Below are positions 30,862 through 33,195 of a stretch of DNA of 33,195 nt, in pieces. Both the position numbers and the translations under genes were made by a program. The notes under the pieces were generated by a model, which searched no databases, was not told the DNA's origin, and worked only from the letters and a program-made list of their open reading frames with translations. How positions within the stretch are numbered: position 1 is the stretch's first letter; each line of letters starts with the position of its first letter. Source of the DNA: Spirulina subsalsa CS-330 (GTDB lineage: Bacteria > Cyanobacteriota > Cyanobacteriia > Cyanobacteriales > Spirulinaceae); assembly GCF_028330765.1 (NCBI RefSeq), contig NZ_JAQMTY010000266.1, forward strand, positions 1 to 33,195, in the 5' to 3' direction.

Positions 30862-32706
30862 TTAAACTGCCCAAGGCAATCGCGTTATCCCCTGGTAAAA
30901 CAGGAAACTCAACAGCCAAGCGGTCACTAAGGGAACAATCACCGCGATCGCTGTATAGCGCCAGGATTTCGACTCACTCCAGATCGCGCCGAGGGTGGTG
31001 AGACAGGGGATATAGAGGAGGCTAAAGAGACAATAACTCAAGCCTTGGGCGGTGGTGAGGGTTTGGCCCAGTTCGACGGCCATGGCGTGATTGTTGAGGC
31101 CGTAGAGGACAGTGAGGGCGGCGATTTGGACTTCTTTGGCGACGAAGCCGATGATCAGGGAGACGGTGAGGAAGGGGTTAATCCCTAGGGGTTCCATCAG
31201 GGGTTGGAAGAGGCCGCCGAGTTGACCGGCGAAGGTGTCGAGGCCGGTGCTGCCTTGGGGGAAGCTGGTGAGAAACCAGATTAAGCTGCTGCCGATCACC
31301 ATGAAGATGGAAAGGCGGGTGACGAATTCTTTCATTTCACCCCAGACGCGCAGGAGGACTTGCTGAATCGTCGGCAGGCGGTAGGGGGGGAGTTCGAGGA
31401 CGAAGGGATCGCGGGATTGGAAGTAGTCGAAGCGGCTGAGGAGGGCGGCGAGGGTGAAGGCGCTCACAAAGCTCATGACATAGAGGCAAAAGAGGGCGAT
31501 CGCCCCCTGACGATTGGGGAACACTGCCGCCAAAATAAACACAAACACCTGTAACCGGGCTGAACAGAGGGAAAAGGGAATCACCAACATCGACAGCAGC
31601 CGCATCCCTCGACTACGCATCACCCGCGTTCCCATAATCGCAGGCACATTACAGCCAAACCCCATCATCTGCAACACAAAAGCCCGACCATCTAACCCCA
31701 ACCGTCCCATCAGAGCATCCATCAAATAGGCGGCACGGGACAGATAACCACTGCCTTCTAAAAGACCCATCACCACAAAGAAAATCGCCACCAACGGCAC
31801 GAAGGACAGCAGAGCCGCGAATCCGGCCCAGATACCATTGAGGACAAGGTCTTGAACCAGTTGGGGCGCAACGGAGAGAACCGGCTCCAGGATGGCGGTT
31901 TGGAACCATCCCGTCACAGCATCAACAGGGTCAGCACTGGGCAAACCCACCGTCCAAATCAGCCAAAAGACCCCAAACATGGAGGCGAAGAAAATCGGCA
32001 GACCAAAGAGGGGGTGCAACATCACGCCGTCGATGGTATGGGTAATCGTGCGGGCGGTTAAGGACGGCATTTGCACGACTCCCCGCAAGAGGGTTTCAAT
32101 CTCGGCTTCGGGGATAGGGTGGGCGGCGAGAACTGCGTTGAGGTGGGGAACGGTGACGGCTTCGGCGCTGTGTTCGACGGTGTGGGTAATGGTGGCGATC
32201 GCTCGCTGACACCCCGTGCCATATTTGGCGCTGATCGGTTGGATGGGAATGCCGAGGCGATCGCTCAACGCTTGGGCATCGTATTGCACCCCGTAGCGTT
32301 TGGCTTCATCGGCCAGGTTCAACACCGCCACAGTGGGAATGCCCAAGGATTTCACCTGCAACAGGAGGCGCATCTGTCGATCAATTTGGGTCGCATTGAG
32401 CACCACCACCACCGCATTAACCGCATAGGTTTCCAGGAACCGCCGCACCACCTGCTCATCATCGGAAAAACCATTGAGGTCATAAATACCGGGCAGATCC
32501 ACCACTTCCACCGTTTCCCCCGACCATTGGACGCGGGCTTGAAACAGGTCAACCGTCAGACCGGGCCAATTTGCGATCGCCGCGTTGGACTGGGTCAAGC
32601 GATTAAAAAAGGTGGATTTTCCCGTGTTGGGCTGTCCGAGTAGCGCGATCCGTTTCTGAACGCCCACCCGTGAGGGTTGCACGGTTGCAGGTTGACAATG
32701 GCTCAT
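30862..32706 (-). CDS. feoB: Ferrous iron transporter B
   Basis: The 614-residue protein has an N-terminal G domain with G1 GQPNTGKST (24-32), G2 Thr in NWPGLTVD, G3 DLPG (about 71-74) and G4 NLAD. The C-terminal membrane part has multiple helices and the two Gate-type segments (GFGCNVPAIMGTR near 345, and LSIIGFVAKEVQIAAL later). It imports Fe(II) across the plasma membrane, driven or gated by nucleotide hydrolysis. It is somewhat shorter than enterobacterial FeoB (about 770), as usual for cyanobacteria. feoA lies 48 nt upstream on the same strand. Confidence 0.95.
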   Translation of the reverse strand: MSHCQPATVQPSRVGVQKRIALLGQPNTGKSTFFNRLTQSNAAIANWPGLTVDLFQARVQWSGETVEVVDLPGIYDLNGFSDDEQVVRRFLETYAVNAVVVVLNATQIDRQMRLLLQVKSLGIPTVAVLNLADEAKRYGVQYDAQALSDRLGIPIQPISAKYGTGCQRAIATITHTVEHSAEAVTVPHLNAVLAAHPIPEAEIETLLRGVVQMPSLTARTITHTIDGVMLHPLFGLPIFFASMFGVFWLIWTVGLPSADPVDAVTGWFQTAILEPVLSVAPQLVQDLVLNGIWAGFAALLSFVPLVAIFFVVMGLLEGSGYLSRAAYLMDALMGRLGLDGRAFVLQMMGFGCNVPAIMGTRVMRSRGMRLLSMLVIPFSLCSARLQVFVFILAAVFPNRQGAIALFCLYVMSFVSAFTLAALLSRFDYFQSRDPFVLELPPYRLPTIQQVLLRVWGEMKEFVTRLSIFMVIGSSLIWFLTSFPQGSTGLDTFAGQLGGLFQPLMEPLGINPFLTVSLIIGFVAKEVQIAALTVLYGLNNHAMAVELGQTLTTAQGLSYCLFSLLYIPCLTTLGAIWSESKSWRYTAIAVIVPLVTAWLLSFLFYQGITRLPWAV

Positions 32707-32754
32707 GATCGTTATCTGAGGTAAAGGGACAGGAAGGAGCAGGAGAAATGCAAA

Positions 32755-32994
32755 TTAGCCCTCCATATTGATCCGGACTAAACGCGCTTCGGAGCGCCGC
32801 ATCGCGATTTCGGTGGTGCTGCCAATGCGCAGGTGGAGCGGGCCACCGAGGGCCGCTTTGCGCAACAGTTGGATCGGCTTATTCGGCACAATGCCCATGG
32901 CGGCCAAACGCGACACCAGCCCTGGGCCGTGAACACTGTCACTGATGCCGTCTACCAACGCAATTTGACCAACGGAGAGTTCAAGTAATGTCAT
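32755..32994 (-). CDS. feoA: Ferrous iron transport protein A
   Basis: The 79-residue protein is an SH3-like FeoA: LSVGQIALVDGI, then LVSRLAAMGIVPNKPIQLLRKAALGGPLHLRIG and a terminal EIAMRRSEARLVRI. It is a small cytoplasmic partner of FeoB, thought to modulate its GTPase or assembly. It is first in the feoAB operon. I could not find a convincing Fur box in the short upstream region (32995-33057). Confidence 0.93.
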   Translation of the reverse strand: MTLLELSVGQIALVDGISDSVHGPGLVSRLAAMGIVPNKPIQLLRKAALGGPLHLRIGSTTEIAMRRSEARLVRINMEG

Positions 32995-33057
32995 GGTGAT
33001 TGGGGGGGTGAGTGATTTGAAATTGAGGATCTGCTGATGAGATTTAGTATAGCCTTA

Positions 33058-33105
33058 TTGACATACTCCCCCGTTAATTGCTAAAGCAATCTAACGGGGG
33101 ATTCT
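33058..33105 (-). mobile_element. IS200/IS605-type right end with hairpin (inverted relative to the left edge)
   Basis: Arms at 33067-33081 and 33086-33101 form a stem of about 15 bp with one bulge; outside it on the - strand lies GTATGTCAA ending at 33058. The outer TCCCCC/GGGGGA and GAAT...GTATGTCAA elements match the end at 91-139, while the inner stem differs. Bases below 33058 would be host flank and guide-like sequence. Confidence 0.75.
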
Positions 33106-33195
33106 TAGATTCACACCTAAGAGTTTCTGCTTCACAGATTGGTAACTAGGCAAAGCCCCCGTCCCATCATCTCCACAGACATTTTCAGATACGCC
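33091..33195 (-). CDS. tnpB: TnpB (IS200/IS605 family) C-terminal end, partial
   Basis: A - strand frame enters from the right edge and runs 34 codons to a TAG at 33091-33093, inside the right-end hairpin. It reads GVSENVCGDDGTGALP at the visible start and ends VNLRIPR. The SENVCGD stretch and polar tail, with final codons overlapping the hairpin, fit the C-terminus of cyanobacterial TnpB RNA-guided nucleases. The RuvC-type catalytic core would lie outside the window, so activity cannot be judged. Confidence 0.65.
   Translation of the reverse strand, partial: GVSENVCGDDGTGALPSYQSVKQKLLGVNLRIPR

Noticed and set aside
32995-33057. Fur box upstream of feoA
   Set aside because: I looked for a GATAATGATAATCATTATC-like site and found only weak AT-rich matches.
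1-33195. tRNA, rRNA or riboswitch genes
   Set aside because: No cloverleaf with a GGTTCRA-type T-arm, no rRNA signature and no recognisable riboswitch core was seen on either strand by eye; a covariance-model scan would be needed to exclude them.

Overview
The window is cyanobacterial chromosome. The HIP1 octamer GCGATCGC is scattered through most genes and spacers, and several genes are typical of the phylum: a Psb32/TLP18.3-type photosystem II repair protein, a threonyl-tRNA synthetase without the N-terminal TGS domain, and kinase, NACHT, CHAT and caspase-like proteins of the kinds cyanobacteria carry in quantity. The sequence alone does not fix the genus.

Layout. 1-139: 3' end of an IS200/IS605-type tnpB and its right-end hairpin. 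424-1227: Psb32-like protein (+). 1408-5238: Ser/Thr kinase-NACHT-membrane protein with a downstream coiled-coil membrane protein (-). 5618-17180: a block of exported proteins. It holds two convergent M48 metalloproteases, a FecR-like secreted protein, and a divergent + strand run of an LRR-pentapeptide protein, an LRR-TPR-CHAT protease and a Tat-exported caspase-like protease with a DUF4384-type C-terminus. Two diverged copies of a 113-bp MITE-like repeat, in opposite orientation, lie at 6569-6681 and 17219-17331. 17490-22519 (-): a 1193-residue GlmS-like protein (glutamine amidotransferase plus SIS), a short [2Fe-2S] ferredoxin, a TPR protein and a TM2 protein. 22868-25494 (-): aspartase and a DUF362 protein. 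25639-30787 (+): a small membrane protein, LarE, an MntA/HepT toxin-antitoxin pair whose toxin has an in-frame stop, a 140-bp MITE with terminal inverted repeats and 10-bp target duplication, thrS with a strong terminator, and a small basic protein behind a near-consensus promoter. 30862-32994 (-): feoA-feoB. 33058-33195: 3' end of a second tnpB, on the - strand.

The strongest candidate for an undescribed system is the 5.6-17.2 kb block. Four different peptidases or peptidase folds (M48 twice, CHAT, caspase-like C14) all carry export signals and sit with LRR, TPR, pentapeptide and FecR-like modules around a divergent promoter holding two palindromes. I infer an envelope or periplasmic sensing and proteolysis module; the sequence does not prove it. 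Other points of interest are the oversized GlmS-like protein, the kinase-NACHT-membrane fusion, the nonsense-mutated hepT, and nested small mobile repeats sharing a hairpin core. I saw no rRNA, tRNA or CRISPR array.
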